Source: Bacteroidales bacterium
GTDB lineage: Bacteria > Bacteroidota > Bacteroidia > Bacteroidales > Muribaculaceae
DNA length: 64,000 nucleotides
NCBI GenBank assembly: GCA_014800685.1
Contig: JAAVFQ010000013.1
Location: 1 to 64,000 of the forward strand
Direction: 5' to 3'
The notes below the pieces were generated by a model. The model did no database searches and was not told the origin of the DNA. It worked only from the letters and a program-made list of their open reading frames with translations. The position numbers and the translations under genes are program-made. Below, in pieces: positions 30,394 through 40,175 of this stretch (its first letter is position 1; each line of letters opens with the position of its first letter).

Positions 30394-30582
30394 ATGGCTA
30401 AGAAAGCGAAAGGAAACAGAGTGCAGGTTATTCTTGAATGCACCGAACACAAGGCAAGCGGCATGCCCGGTATGTCTCGCTACATCACTACCAAAAACCG
30501 CAAAAACACTACTGAACGTCTCGAGTTGAAGAAATACAACCCGATTCTCAAGAAAATGACCATCCACAAAGAAATCAAATAA
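30394..30582 (+). CDS. rpmG: 50S ribosomal protein L33
   Basis: 62 residues: [19 protein letters not shown], then [21 protein letters not shown]. This is the form lacking the CXXC zinc pairs, with only one Cys. It follows rpmB by 20 bp. Confidence 0.98.
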   Translation: MAKKAKGNRVQVILECTEHKASGMPGMSRYITTKNRKNTTERLELKKYNPILKKMTIHKEIK

Positions 30583-30595
30583 AGCACTCTGAGAT

Positions 30596-30745
30596 ATGGC
30601 AAAAAAAACCGTCGCGTCGCTTCAGAAAGGTGAAGGACGCACCTACAGCAAAGTCATCAAGATGGAGAAATCTCCCAAGACCGGAGCTTACTGCTTTAAA
30701 GAGGAGATGGTGCCTAACGATGCAGTACAGGCTGCTCTCAAGTAA
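30596..30745 (+). CDS. DUF4295 small protein
   Basis: 49 residues, MAKKTVASLQKGEGRTYSKV...QAALK. Short, basic, with one Cys. It starts 13 bp after rpmG and matches the Bacteroidetes-specific DUF4295 family that always accompanies L28-L33. It is presumed ribosome-associated, but the function is not established. Confidence 0.9.
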   Translation: MAKKTVASLQKGEGRTYSKVIKMEKSPKTGAYCFKEEMVPNDAVQAALK

Positions 30746-30804
30746 GAGTTGCACTTGTGTTTAAGATTTATAACGCAGTTTTGACTGCGACACCTTAAAA
30801 GTAT

Positions 30805-30964
30805 AGAGGGTGTGTCAAAATTTTGAATTTTGACACACCCTCTGAGGTTTTGTTAGGATTGACACAAGGCAACACCCTGAGCGTTAGACTCAAGGGAGCA
30901 TCCCGACGCATGTGGCGGAAGCCGAATGGATCATAAAACACCGAAGAGAGGCTATTATGACGCA
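30805..30964 (+). repeat. Dispersed 160-bp element, copy 1
   Basis: It begins with a perfect 18-bp hairpin (AGAGGGTGTGTCAAAATT at 30805-30822, complement at 30826-30843), then TGAGGTTTTGT, then a conserved GACTCAAGGGAGCAT block and a weaker conserved tail ending ATGACGCA. Copy 2 at 45948-46105 has the same order and length. Both sit on the plus strand just after a highly expressed operon. The hairpin itself would act as a terminator in both directions. Confidence 0.75.
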
Positions 30965-31140
30965 TCACCTCTTAGGTTTTGTTAGATATCCCCTCTGAAG
31001 TTTTGTTAGGATTAGACGAAGGTAAGCCCCCATAATATCATCCTTCATTCTGCTGAGACATACTCTTTGCAGGCTCTATTTCAGATTTTTGTCTGCATTA
31101 TTGCTCAGGTCAATATATTTTACTAATTTTGTATATTGAT
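30965..31140 (+). other. Intergenic stretch with direct repeats and the glyS promoter
   Basis: The string CTCTgAGGTTTTGTTAG(GATT), which is also part of dispersed element copy 1, recurs imperfectly at about 30969 and 30993. A TAATTTTG -7 box lies at 31124-31131. The 31132-31509 leader before glyS is 370 nt with an imperfect TTCGC/GCGAA hairpin near 31354-31370; no open frame and no T-box motif seen in it. Confidence 0.5.
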
Positions 31141-31509
31141 TAAGAGGGCCTGTCGGCATGGGTCTTAGAGGTGATTCTCTCTTACCAAGCACCCCATAAA
31201 GATATTCTTTTCCGGTGCTGGTAATTATGAAATATCCACTCCCGGCTCAGACTCTTGATGCTAATACCACTACCCGTTTCTCGGAAAATTATGAATTTAT
31301 AAGTAAGTGATAAAATTAATGTACATATATAACGAAGTTATTAAGGTGATAATTTCGCGGCGTGGCGAACGAAGATATAAGCATATCTGACTGAACTACA
31401 ACGGAATATTATCCTAAAAGGACAAGTTTTATAGTACAAGAGTTTTTATCTTACGCTTATCGTTTAATTTTTAGAGAGTTTTTGAATTTAAAACTTACGC
31501 ACTACAATT

Positions 31510-33054
31510 ATGGCAAAACAGGAAGATGTCTTCAAAACGATAATCGCACACGCCAAGGAGTATGGTTTCGTATTCCAGTCAAGTGAAATATATGACGGTC
31601 TCTCAGCCGTCTATGACTATGGACAGAACGGCGTAGAGCTTAAAAATAATATCAAAAGATACTGGTGGGAGGCCATGACAATGCTTCATGACAATATTGT
31701 CGGCATTGACTCGGCTATCTTCATGCATCCCACCATCTGGAAAGCATCCGGACACGTAGATGCCTTCAACGACCCTCTGATTGACAATAAAGACTCCAAG
31801 AAGCGTTATCGTGCCGACGTGCTCATCGAGGATGCCGTGGCGAAGTTCGATGAAAAAATCGAAAAGGAATGCGCCAAGGCAGCCAAGCGTTTCGGAGAGA
31901 GCTTTGACCGCGAGATGTTCTGCCAGACAAATCCTCGCGTGCTGGAGAATGTGCGTAAGCGCGACGAATTGCACGCGCGGTATTCCGAGGCCATGAACAA
32001 CAATGACCTTCAGGAGCTAAAGCAGATTATTCTTGACTATGAGATAGTTGACCCTATAAGCGGTACTCGCAACTGGACCGATGTGCGTCAGTTCAACCTC
32101 ATGTTTAAAACAGAGATGGGATCTACGGCCGACGGCGCTATGGATGTATACCTACGTCCGGAGACAGCGCAGGGCATCTTTGTCAATTATCTGAATGTGC
32201 AGAAGACCGGCCGCATGAAACTTCCTTTCGGTATCGCTCAGATAGGCAAAGCATTCCGCAATGAGATTGTGGCCCGCCAGTTCATCTTCCGCATGAGGGA
32301 GTTTGAGCAGATGGAGATGCAATTTTTCGTACGTCCCGGCGAAGAACTTAAGTATTTTGACTATTGGCGACAGACCCGTCTTAAATGGCATAAGGCTCTC
32401 GGTCTGGGAGATGATAAATACAGATTTCACGACCACGAAAAGCTCGCTCACTATGCTAATGCCGCTACCGACATTGAGTTCCGTATGCCTTTCGGATTCA
32501 AGGAGGTCGAGGGTATTCACTCCCGTACTGATTTTGACCTCTCTCAACACGAGAAGTTCTCAGGCAAAAAGATTCAGTATTTTGACCCTGAGCTCAACAA
32601 AAGCTATGTCCCCTACGTCATTGAGACCTCTATCGGCGTAGACAGAATGTTCCTGTCTGTCTTCTGCTCCTGCTATGATGAACAGGATTTGGGCAATGGT
32701 GACTCCCGCGTAGTGCTTCATTTCCCGGCACCTCTCGCTCCGGTGAAATGCGCAGTCCTTCCGCTCGTAAGAAAAGACGGACTCCCTGACAAGGCAAGAG
32801 AAATTCAGCATAGACTGCGCTTCGATTTTACTTGCAACTATGATGAGAAAGACTCTATTGGCAAGAGATATCGCCGTCAGGACGCCATAGGAACTCCCTA
32901 TTGCATCACCGTAGACCATCAGACGCTCGAGGACAACACTGTCACCCTGCGCCATCGCGACACAATGGAGCAGTCGCGTGTCAGCGTAGATGACCTTGAG
33001 AAGATATTGTCGGAAGAGGTGAGCCTGAACAGTCTTCTCAAAAAACTCCTATAA
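31510..33054 (+). CDS. glyS: Glycyl-tRNA synthetase, eukaryote/archaeal type (alpha2)
   Basis: 514 residues of a class II synthetase. Motif 1 lies around WWEAMTMLHDNIVGIDSAIFMHP, motif 2 is FRNEIVARQFIFRMREFEQMEMQFF, motif 3 is VIETSIGVDRMFL. The C-terminal anticodon-binding domain has APVKCAVLPLVRKDGLPDKA. This single-chain type replaces the alpha/beta GlyQS of Proteobacteria and is standard in Bacteroidetes. lemA follows by 13 bp. Confidence 0.96.
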   Translation: MAKQEDVFKTIIAHAKEYGFVFQSSEIYDGLSAVYDYGQNGVELKNNIKRYWWEAMTMLHDNIVGIDSAIFMHPTIWKASGHVDAFNDPLIDNKDSKKRYRADVLIEDAVAKFDEKIEKECAKAAKRFGESFDREMFCQTNPRVLENVRKRDELHARYSEAMNNNDLQELKQIILDYEIVDPISGTRNWTDVRQFNLMFKTEMGSTADGAMDVYLRPETAQGIFVNYLNVQKTGRMKLPFGIAQIGKAFRNEIVARQFIFRMREFEQMEMQFFVRPGEELKYFDYWRQTRLKWHKALGLGDDKYRFHDHEKLAHYANAATDIEFRMPFGFKEVEGIHSRTDFDLSQHEKFSGKKIQYFDPELNKSYVPYVIETSIGVDRMFLSVFCSCYDEQDLGNGDSRVVLHFPAPLAPVKCAVLPLVRKDGLPDKAREIQHRLRFDFTCNYDEKDSIGKRYRRQDAIGTPYCITVDHQTLEDNTVTLRHRDTMEQSRVSVDDLEKILSEEVSLNSLLKKLL

Positions 33055-33067
33055 AACACTCTTTACA

Positions 33068-33649
33068 ATGAAAAAAATCATCTTCAGAATAGTCTGCCTT
33101 GCAGCTCTGCTTCCCTGTCTCACTTCCTGCAACTATAATTCGCTTGTGGAGAAGCAGCAGACGGTAGATGAGGCCTGGAGCAACGTTGAAAATCAATATC
33201 AGCGCAGGGCCGACCTCATCCCCAATCTTGTGAGTACCGTAAAGGGCTATGCCACACACGAAAGCAGTACCCTTGAGAAAGTCACTGAAGCAAGAGCGAA
33301 AGTAGGAAGCATCACCATCTCAGCTGACAATCTTGATGAGCAGACCCTTGAGAAATATCAGCAGGCTCAGGGGGAACTCTCGCAGGCCCTCAAATCTCTT
33401 CTCTCTGTTTCTGAAGCTTATCCCGAGCTCAAGGCTAACGAAAATTTCATGAACCTTCAGACTCAACTTGAGGGTACTGAAAACCGTATATCCACTGAGC
33501 GCCGTAGATATACTCAAGCCGTTAAAGAGTATAACACCTCCATTAAGTCTTTCCCTACGAATATCTATGCCGGATGGTTCGGCTTTAAAGAGAAGCCTCA
33601 GTTTAAGGCAGAAGCCGGAGCGGAGAAGGCTCCCAAAGTGGAATTTTGA
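33068..33649 (+). CDS. lemA: LemA family lipoprotein
   Basis: 193 residues. A signal peptide with lipobox LTSC (Cys about 21) is followed by the LemA core: DEAWSNVENQYQRRADLIPNLV, then helical heptads, and VKEYNTSIKSFPTNIYAGWFGF. It is membrane-anchored, of unknown function. It is followed 10 bp later by an FKBP gene on the same strand. Confidence 0.93.
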   Translation: MKKIIFRIVCLAALLPCLTSCNYNSLVEKQQTVDEAWSNVENQYQRRADLIPNLVSTVKGYATHESSTLEKVTEARAKVGSITISADNLDEQTLEKYQQAQGELSQALKSLLSVSEAYPELKANENFMNLQTQLEGTENRISTERRRYTQAVKEYNTSIKSFPTNIYAGWFGFKEKPQFKAEAGAEKAPKVEF

Positions 33650-33659
33650 AATCAACGAA

Positions 33660-34196
33660 ATGAAAAAGAGTATCTTCACCCTTGCGGGTCTGCTCCTTTT
33701 AGCTCTTCCCTCATGCCTAAAAGACAAGGAGGTGGACTATACCGACTGGAGAGAGAGCAACGAAGCATATATAGAGGAAATCAAGGCACTTACGCTCCCT
33801 GATAATTCTCCGGAATATGTAATGGTTTCTCCCGTATGGGGTCCCGGCTATAAGTCATACATCAAATGGCACACTCCGAGAAACCCCGAGGCTCTGACGC
33901 CTATGGATAATTCCACGGTAGACGTGGTCTATTGCCTGCAAACGATAGATGGCGCCGTTATAGACAGTTCCTATAAGAACACAATCTATGGCGACAGTAT
34001 CTTCCGCACGAAACCCGTCGCTTGCGTTCCCGGATTTCATGTTGCCCTCACATCTATGGCGGAAGGAGACTCCATCACTGCTGTAGTGCCCTTCAATTCA
34101 GGATATGGCATCACCGGCAGTGCAAGTGTCAAGCCCTACTCCACTCTTATATTTAATCTCAAGCTGAAAAAAATTGTATCCTGGGAGGTACCTTGA
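33660..34196 (+). CDS. FKBP-type peptidyl-prolyl isomerase lipoprotein
   Basis: 178 residues. Signal peptide MKKSIFTLAGLLLLALPSC with the acylated Cys at 19. An FKBP-like domain lies about 55-170, with VDVVYCLQTIDGAVIDSSY, CVPGFHVALTSMAEGDSITAVVPFNSGYG (the typical VIPGxxxALxxMxxGdk pattern) and a C-terminal strand. It would act in the periplasm or at the outer membrane as a folding helper. I chose the ATG at 33660, since the open frame upstream overlaps lemA. It overlaps by 4 bp a longer reading of the next gene. Confidence 0.85.
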   Translation: MKKSIFTLAGLLLLALPSCLKDKEVDYTDWRESNEAYIEEIKALTLPDNSPEYVMVSPVWGPGYKSYIKWHTPRNPEALTPMDNSTVDVVYCLQTIDGAVIDSSYKNTIYGDSIFRTKPVACVPGFHVALTSMAEGDSITAVVPFNSGYGITGSASVKPYSTLIFNLKLKKIVSWEVP

Positions 34197-34234
34197 GACA
34201 CATAAAGGATGCTTTAAATAATAGAACTTTCCTG

Positions 34235-36772
34235 ATGAAAAAATATATCGCGCTGCCACTGGCCGTAACCGTCATAGCCGGCTGCGGCATAGACATCCAT
34301 GCCGATTCCATAAGAATCTCTGATTTCCGCGCTTCAAAGCCCGTAAGCATACTGAAGCCGGCCATCGGCGACTCTGCCGCGTTAAAGAATTTCACTCCGG
34401 CATCATTGCTGAAATATAACTGGAATGGAGATTTCACCACTGTGGCTCAGGGGACATCGGCGCCTGACACTACAGGTTTTCTAAGACTTCCGGAAACTAA
34501 AGAGGGCATGGATATTCATGGTATCCGCACTCACCTTATAGCGGCCCGCTACACTAAGGGGGCACTGAAAATCACCTCGGCTCTCCCTTTTGAAGTCTTC
34601 GCCGATGGAAAATCGTTAGGCAAGAAAGAGACTTATGAAGACTCCATTTCTGCCAACTCTACCAAATCTCTGAGTCTTGACCTTCAGCCGCAGAACGTCA
34701 CTGAAATAATGGTGAAACTCATCTCTGATGCCTCCGGCAAAGCCACTCCGGATGTCAAGGTGGAATACGTGCCTGAAGAGAAATTCAAAGACGTGCTGGT
34801 GGAAAGCGCGGCCGATATGAAGAAGAGATTCTCTATCGTCACTACGGTGGAGGGAAAACGAGCTACCGGCTCAAGCCTCTCTCCTGACGGGAAATATCTT
34901 CTCACTTTCTATCAGGAGACTTTCGACGGCAAAAATATGCAGAGATGGGCCACTCTGAGCGAGACAGCCACGGGCAAAGTCATTAATGCTGACATAGATA
35001 TCTCCGCAAGGTGGATGACGTCTACAGATGAGCTTATCTCTGTCAGAAAGAATGACGGTGCCTTTGACGTTTACCTTATCGAAGTGCCCTCAATGAAACA
35101 GAGGCTGCTGGCGAGCAAAGTCCCCGTGTCTACCTTTGACGTGGCTCCTGATGGCTCATATCTGATTTATGAGGAATATGAGGAGGGAACGGCAGAGAAT
35201 GGGCCGATGAAGCGTATTCTATCGCCTGACGACCGAATTCCCGGTAACCGTGGCCGCTCTTATCTCATGAAGTATGACCTGAAAAAGGGCATCTCTCAGC
35301 CTCTCACTCTTGCGGGGCCATCTACATCGCTTACTGATATCTCGCACGACTCCCGCAAGATTCTTTACGTCACTGTGCGGGAGACCCCCTCTCAGTGGCC
35401 TTTCTATGCCAACTCTCTCATAGAAATGGATGTCAACACCCTGCGCACGGACACTATCGTCAAGGATGACTCTTTCATCACATCAGGAATTTTTTCACCC
35501 GATGGAAAGCAGGTGTTCGCCTGGGGAGGTCCCTCCGCTTTCGATATGGTCGGCGCCAATCAAGGCGACCATCCCATACCCAATGACTTTGACGTACAGG
35601 GATTCATAGTCAACATTGCCGACAGGAAAGTAAAACCTGTCACTCGGGATTTTGCGCCTTCCCTCTCCGGCACTCCTGTGTGGAATCGGGCAGACGGTTG
35701 CATATATTTCCTTGCAAATGACCGCTTCTATCAGCCTATCTACAGATATAATCCTGCTAAAGACAAGTTTACGAGATTTGAGACCGGATTGGATAAGGTG
35801 CTCAACTTCTCCATAGGATATGCCGAAGACAAGTGGCTCACTTACACCGGGCAGGGATATGATGATGCGGGGGCTATTTATCGTCTTGACCTCTCTAATG
35901 GCAAATCGGTAGCCCTCGATAAGCCCATGACTGATGTGCTTGAACAAATCAACTTCGGAAAAGTGGAAAACCGGCCTTTCCGTGCATCGGACGGTACGAT
36001 GATAGATGCCAACATCATTCTTCCCCCCGATTTCGATGCTTCAAGAAAGTATCCCATGATAGTTTACTATTATGGAGGAACGATGCCTTCAGACCGAAGC
36101 ATGAATTCTCCCTACACTCCTCACCTATTTGCCTCGCGCGACTACGTTGTCTACGTGATAAACCCCTCAGGGGCAGTGGGCTATGGGCAGGAATTTTCAG
36201 CCCGTCATGTCAATGCCTGGGGCAAACGTACCTCTGAAGACATCATAGAGGGAGTGAAGCAGCTATGCAAGACAGACAGCTACATAGATGCCGACCACAT
36301 AGGCTGTATCGGCGCTTCCTACGGAGGATTCATGACTCAGTATCTTCTCACTCAGACTGACATCTTTGCGGCGGCCGTGAGCCATGCCGGCATCTCTAAT
36401 ATCACCTCTTATTGGGGAGAAGGCTATTGGGGCTATACATATAATTCCGTAGCGGCTGCCAAGTCATATCCCTGGTCCAACCCCGAACTCTTCACTAAGC
36501 AGGGTTCTCTTTTCAATGCCGACAAGATCCACACTCCCCTGCTGCTTCTTCATGGCACGGTAGACACTAACGTGCCCATCGGCGAAAGCATACAGCTCTT
36601 CAATGCTCTTAAGATTCTCGGACGCGATGTAGAGATGATAACGGTAGAAGACCAGAATCACATCATCCTTGACTATGACAAGCGTGTAGTCTGGCATGCT
36701 ACTATCATGGCCTGGTTTGCCAAATGGCTGCAGGGCGATTCCAGATGGTGGGATGCTCTCTACGGCGAATAA
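34235..36772 (+). CDS. S9 family prolyl oligopeptidase-like peptidase
   Basis: 845 residues from MKKYIALPLAVTVIAGCG, a signal peptide with a lipobox-like AGC. Residues about 180-560 form a beta-propeller region (repeats such as SPDGKYLLTFYQE and SPDGKQVFAWGG). The C-terminal hydrolase domain has the nucleophile in GASYGGFMT, Asp in GTVDTNVP and His in DQNHIILDYD. It is expected to cleave peptides in the periplasm, as dipeptidyl or acylaminoacyl peptidases do. Length is normal for Bacteroidetes S9 proteins. The FKBP gene lies 38 bp upstream. Confidence 0.9.
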   Translation: MKKYIALPLAVTVIAGCGIDIHADSIRISDFRASKPVSILKPAIGDSAALKNFTPASLLKYNWNGDFTTVAQGTSAPDTTGFLRLPETKEGMDIHGIRTHLIAARYTKGALKITSALPFEVFADGKSLGKKETYEDSISANSTKSLSLDLQPQNVTEIMVKLISDASGKATPDVKVEYVPEEKFKDVLVESAADMKKRFSIVTTVEGKRATGSSLSPDGKYLLTFYQETFDGKNMQRWATLSETATGKVINADIDISARWMTSTDELISVRKNDGAFDVYLIEVPSMKQRLLASKVPVSTFDVAPDGSYLIYEEYEEGTAENGPMKRILSPDDRIPGNRGRSYLMKYDLKKGISQPLTLAGPSTSLTDISHDSRKILYVTVRETPSQWPFYANSLIEMDVNTLRTDTIVKDDSFITSGIFSPDGKQVFAWGGPSAFDMVGANQGDHPIPNDFDVQGFIVNIADRKVKPVTRDFAPSLSGTPVWNRADGCIYFLANDRFYQPIYRYNPAKDKFTRFETGLDKVLNFSIGYAEDKWLTYTGQGYDDAGAIYRLDLSNGKSVALDKPMTDVLEQINFGKVENRPFRASDGTMIDANIILPPDFDASRKYPMIVYYYGGTMPSDRSMNSPYTPHLFASRDYVVYVINPSGAVGYGQEFSARHVNAWGKRTSEDIIEGVKQLCKTDSYIDADHIGCIGASYGGFMTQYLLTQTDIFAAAVSHAGISNITSYWGEGYWGYTYNSVAAAKSYPWSNPELFTKQGSLFNADKIHTPLLLLHGTVDTNVPIGESIQLFNALKILGRDVEMITVEDQNHIILDYDKRVVWHATIMAWFAKWLQGDSRWWDALYGE

Positions 36773-36782
36773 TCCAAATACA

Positions 36783-36831
36783 AATACAACAAGAGCGGAG
36801 GTGAATGAGTTGCCTCCGCTCTTGTTGTATT
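36783..36831. terminator. Bidirectional terminator
   Basis: A perfect 19-bp stem, AATACAACAAGAGCGGAGG at 36783-36801 with its complement at 36813-36831, lies between convergent genes. Confidence 0.9.
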
Positions 36832-36857
36832 ATTTACCGGATGGTCTTGGAGAGTGT

Positions 36858-37250
36858 TTACTCTTGGAGATTCTGCTTGGCTATGGAGTCTGTTCTGGCA
36901 GCCATAATCGAATCTGGACTCAGACCTCTGCGTGAAGCGAGAATAAGCAGCTTTTCCGTCATTTTATATAGCGCCTCATTCTCTCCTTCCGACAAGTCCA
37001 GGTCTGTATCTGCCGGATACTTCATATTGATTTTAAGCGACTGCTCCTGAAACCTCGTCATGAGAGCTTCCGCGTCTACGCTGTCGGGCAGATTCTTCAT
37101 GGAATCGATGTACTGTCTGAGCAATTTCTGCTGGTCTCTGAAGAGAGCATGCGCCTCTTTGTGATTGTCTTCGTTTTCTTCATTTGAAGCGCACGAGAAT
37201 GCAAAGAGAGACACGGCAGCCGCCCACAAAAGATATTTCAGTTTCACCAT
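36858..37250 (-). CDS. Small lipoprotein, hypothetical
   Basis: 130 residues. Signal peptide with lipobox AFSC (Cys about 21) followed by a hydrophilic helical domain rich in Glu/Asp with KNLPDSVDAEALMTRFQEQ. No recognised family. It lies downstream of uvrA-independent sequence; its promoter region (37251-37331) is short. Confidence 0.7.
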   Translation of the reverse strand: MVKLKYLLWAAAVSLFAFSCASNEENEDNHKEAHALFRDQQKLLRQYIDSMKNLPDSVDAEALMTRFQEQSLKINMKYPADTDLDLSEGENEALYKMTEKLLILASRRGLSPDSIMAARTDSIAKQNLQE

Positions 37251-37331
37251 AATTGATTTAACGATATTAGTGAGATAAAAACTCTCGGAATATAAGTAAG
37301 TTCTAATAAGTAAGCTTACCTTCTTACACTC

Positions 37332-40136
37332 TCACTGATTAAGCTTAGGCTTGAGAAATTTACCGGTATATGACTTTTCACAGGCAGCTATCTCTTCCGG
37401 AGTCCCTTCCGCCACTACGTAGCCTCCGGCATTTCCCCCTTCCGGGCCAATGTCTATGATATGGTCGGCGCATTTTATTACCTCCATATTGTGCTCTATT
37501 ATGACCACCGTATGCCCTCTTTCCACAAGACTTCTAAGAGACTTCATCAGCGTGGATATGTCATGAAAATGGAGTCCCGTGGTAGGCTCGTCAAAGATGA
37601 AGAGTGTAGGAGTCATCTTCTCCTGGCTTAGATAGTAGGCCAGTTTCACCCTCTGATTCTCTCCTCCGGAAAGCGTAGAGGAACTCTGCCCGAGCTTTAC
37701 GTAGCCCAGACCTGTGTCAATAAGGGGTTGTAGTTTTCTTATAATCCTCTTTTCATCCGTTCCGTTGACCTCTTTTAGGAAATCAACTGCCTCTATGACT
37801 GTCATCTCAAGAAAATCATAGATATTCTTCCCTCTGTAAGTCACGTCGAGCACCTCTTCCTTGAATCTTTTCCCATGGCAAGCTTCACAAGGTACCGAGA
37901 TGTCTGCCATAAACTGCATCGGTATGGTGACAGTGCCCTCACCTTTGCACTCTTCGCATCTGCCCCCCTCGGCATTAAATGAGAAAAATGAAGGGGTGAA
38001 TCCCATCTGTCGAGACAACGGCTGCTCTGAAAAGAGTCGTCTTATCTCATCGTACGCTTTCAGGTATGTGGCTGGATTACTTCTGGAAGAGGCCCCGATA
38101 GGATTCTGATCTATAAACTCCACTGCGCTTATGCTCTTGACATCGCCGGCAAGACCACGGAAACTGCCGGGGACTTCGCAAACCTGATCAAGCGAACGAC
38201 TCACCGCTCTGTACAGAATATCACGCACAAGCGTGGACTTCCCGCTGCCACTGACTCCGGTCACGACAGTCATCACGCCCAGAGGGAATTTAACATCGAT
38301 ATTCTTGAGATTGTTGGCGCAGGCTCCCTGCACCTCAATATATTTTTTCCAGGGGCGCCGCAATTTGTCATACTCTATCCGTCTTTCACCTCTAAGATAA
38401 TCTACGGTATAGGAGTCTGTCTTCTCTTTGCCGTTAAGAGTTTCGGGAAGATTTCCCTCGTAGACTATACGCCCTCCCAGGCTTCCGGCATCAGGGCCTA
38501 TATCCACTATCTCGTCAGCAGCCAGCATTATGTCTTCGTCATGTTCCACTACTACCACGGTATTGCCCAGCTCTTTGAGGCTTTTTAATACGCGTATCAG
38601 GCGCTCCGTATCGCGTGAATGAAGACCTATGGATGGCTCATCAAGAATATATAAAGACCCGACAAGAGCCGACCCCAGAGAAGTAGCCAGATTGATACGC
38701 TGGCTTTCACCTCCGGAAAGCGTGTTGGACGGTCTGCTAAGCGTGAGATAACCGAGACCAACTTCTATCATGAAATGAAGACGTGATTGTATCTCAGTGA
38801 GAAGTCGTGAAGCAATCTTCTCATCGGCGCCTTCAAGAGACAGGTTATCGAAAAAGGCAGAGAGCTCGCTGAGTGGCATATCCGAAAGCTCCGTGATGCT
38901 CTTGCCGCCCACTTTCACATACTCCACATCCGGACGAAGTCTTGTGCCATGACATTCAGGACACTCCGTCTTGCCTCGATAGCGAGCTTTAAGCACTCGA
39001 TATTGGATTTTGTATTGATTATCGTCTACCCATCTGAAAAAGCCGTCAATGCCTTGCCAACGCCCTTTTCCATGCCATAGGATGTCGTGCTCCTCTTTGG
39101 TCAAATCACGATATGGCTTATGGATTGGGAAACCTATCGACGGCGCGAGTCTGACTAATTCAGCCTTCCATTCTCCCATTTTCTCCCCGCGGAAACACTG
39201 CACGGCATCTTCATAGACCGAACGCGACACGTCAGGCACCACAAGCGACTCGCTGATGCCCAGCACCTTTCCGAAACCTTCGCATTTCGGGCATGCTCCA
39301 TAGGGATTATTGAAGTTGAACATCAAGTCGCCCGGCTCTCGGAAGGTGATGCCGTCAGCCTCAAAGAGATGCGAGAAGCGATGCTCCACAACTCCCTTGT
39401 CTGTCCATATTTTAAGCACACATTCATTGTGCCCCTCATACCACGCCGTCTCCACAGAGTCGGTCATTCGGCTTAAGGTCTCATTATCATCTGAGACCGA
39501 TAGTCTATCTATCAGAAGATTAGCCTTTTTATAAGGCTTCAGCTCCTCCTCGCTCATCTCAGTAAGGGGAGCGATGTCTTGAAAATTTCCGTCAACCTCA
39601 AGGCGGGAATAACCCTCCTGAAGATAAATCTTAAGCTGATCGCCGAAGCTTCTCCCCGCAGGCACTATTATCGGCGCTGTGATTGCAAGTCTTGTACCTT
39701 TGGGATAAGAGAGTCCCAGAGAAACCACGTCTCCCACGTTATGCTTTTTCACCTCCTTGCCACTCACGGGAGAAATGGTCTTACCCACTCTGCCGAAAAG
39801 CATTCGCATATAGTCAAGAATCTCGGTTGAGGTGCCAACGGTGCTTCGCGGATTCCGGGTGTTGACTTTCTGCTCTATGGCTATGGCGGGGGGCAGCCCC
39901 TTGATATAATCACACTCCGGCTTTGGCATTCTCCCCAGAAACTGACGGGCATAAGCCGAAAGGCTCTCCACATATCTGCGCTGACCCTCGGCATAGAGCG
40001 TGTCAAAGGCTAATGATGACTTCCCGCTACCGCTAACACCTGTAATCACATAAAAACGGTTCAGCGGCAGAGAGAGGTCTATATTTTTAAGATTATTTAC
40101 TTTGGCTCCCTTTACTTCTATTGTTCCCTCATTCAT
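37332..40136 (-). CDS. uvrA: Excinuclease ABC subunit A
   Basis: 934 residues. Two ABC ATPase halves: Walker A GVSGSGKSSLAFDTLYAEG near the N-terminus and GVSGSGKSTLVRDILYRAV in the second half, with signatures LSGGESQRI and LSGGENQRV. Zinc-finger cysteines are CPKCEGFGK, CPECHGTRL and CEECKGEGT. It recognises bulky lesions and loads UvrB. Length and motifs are normal. A small kinase gene is upstream on the same strand, 39 bp away. Confidence 0.97.
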   Translation of the reverse strand: MNEGTIEVKGAKVNNLKNIDLSLPLNRFYVITGVSGSGKSSLAFDTLYAEGQRRYVESLSAYARQFLGRMPKPECDYIKGLPPAIAIEQKVNTRNPRSTVGTSTEILDYMRMLFGRVGKTISPVSGKEVKKHNVGDVVSLGLSYPKGTRLAITAPIIVPAGRSFGDQLKIYLQEGYSRLEVDGNFQDIAPLTEMSEEELKPYKKANLLIDRLSVSDDNETLSRMTDSVETAWYEGHNECVLKIWTDKGVVEHRFSHLFEADGITFREPGDLMFNFNNPYGACPKCEGFGKVLGISESLVVPDVSRSVYEDAVQCFRGEKMGEWKAELVRLAPSIGFPIHKPYRDLTKEEHDILWHGKGRWQGIDGFFRWVDDNQYKIQYRVLKARYRGKTECPECHGTRLRPDVEYVKVGGKSITELSDMPLSELSAFFDNLSLEGADEKIASRLLTEIQSRLHFMIEVGLGYLTLSRPSNTLSGGESQRINLATSLGSALVGSLYILDEPSIGLHSRDTERLIRVLKSLKELGNTVVVVEHDEDIMLAADEIVDIGPDAGSLGGRIVYEGNLPETLNGKEKTDSYTVDYLRGERRIEYDKLRRPWKKYIEVQGACANNLKNIDVKFPLGVMTVVTGVSGSGKSTLVRDILYRAVSRSLDQVCEVPGSFRGLAGDVKSISAVEFIDQNPIGASSRSNPATYLKAYDEIRRLFSEQPLSRQMGFTPSFFSFNAEGGRCEECKGEGTVTIPMQFMADISVPCEACHGKRFKEEVLDVTYRGKNIYDFLEMTVIEAVDFLKEVNGTDEKRIIRKLQPLIDTGLGYVKLGQSSSTLSGGENQRVKLAYYLSQEKMTPTLFIFDEPTTGLHFHDISTLMKSLRSLVERGHTVVIIEHNMEVIKCADHIIDIGPEGGNAGGYVVAEGTPEEIAACEKSYTGKFLKPKLNQ

Positions 40137-40175
40137 TCCTTCTTCCTTATTTTAATCGTCTAAGTAAGTAAGATT

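Noticed and set aside
31132..31509. T-box riboswitch in the glyS leader
   Set aside because: The T-box core (TGGNACCGCG) and specifier loop were not found; T-boxes are rare in this phylum.
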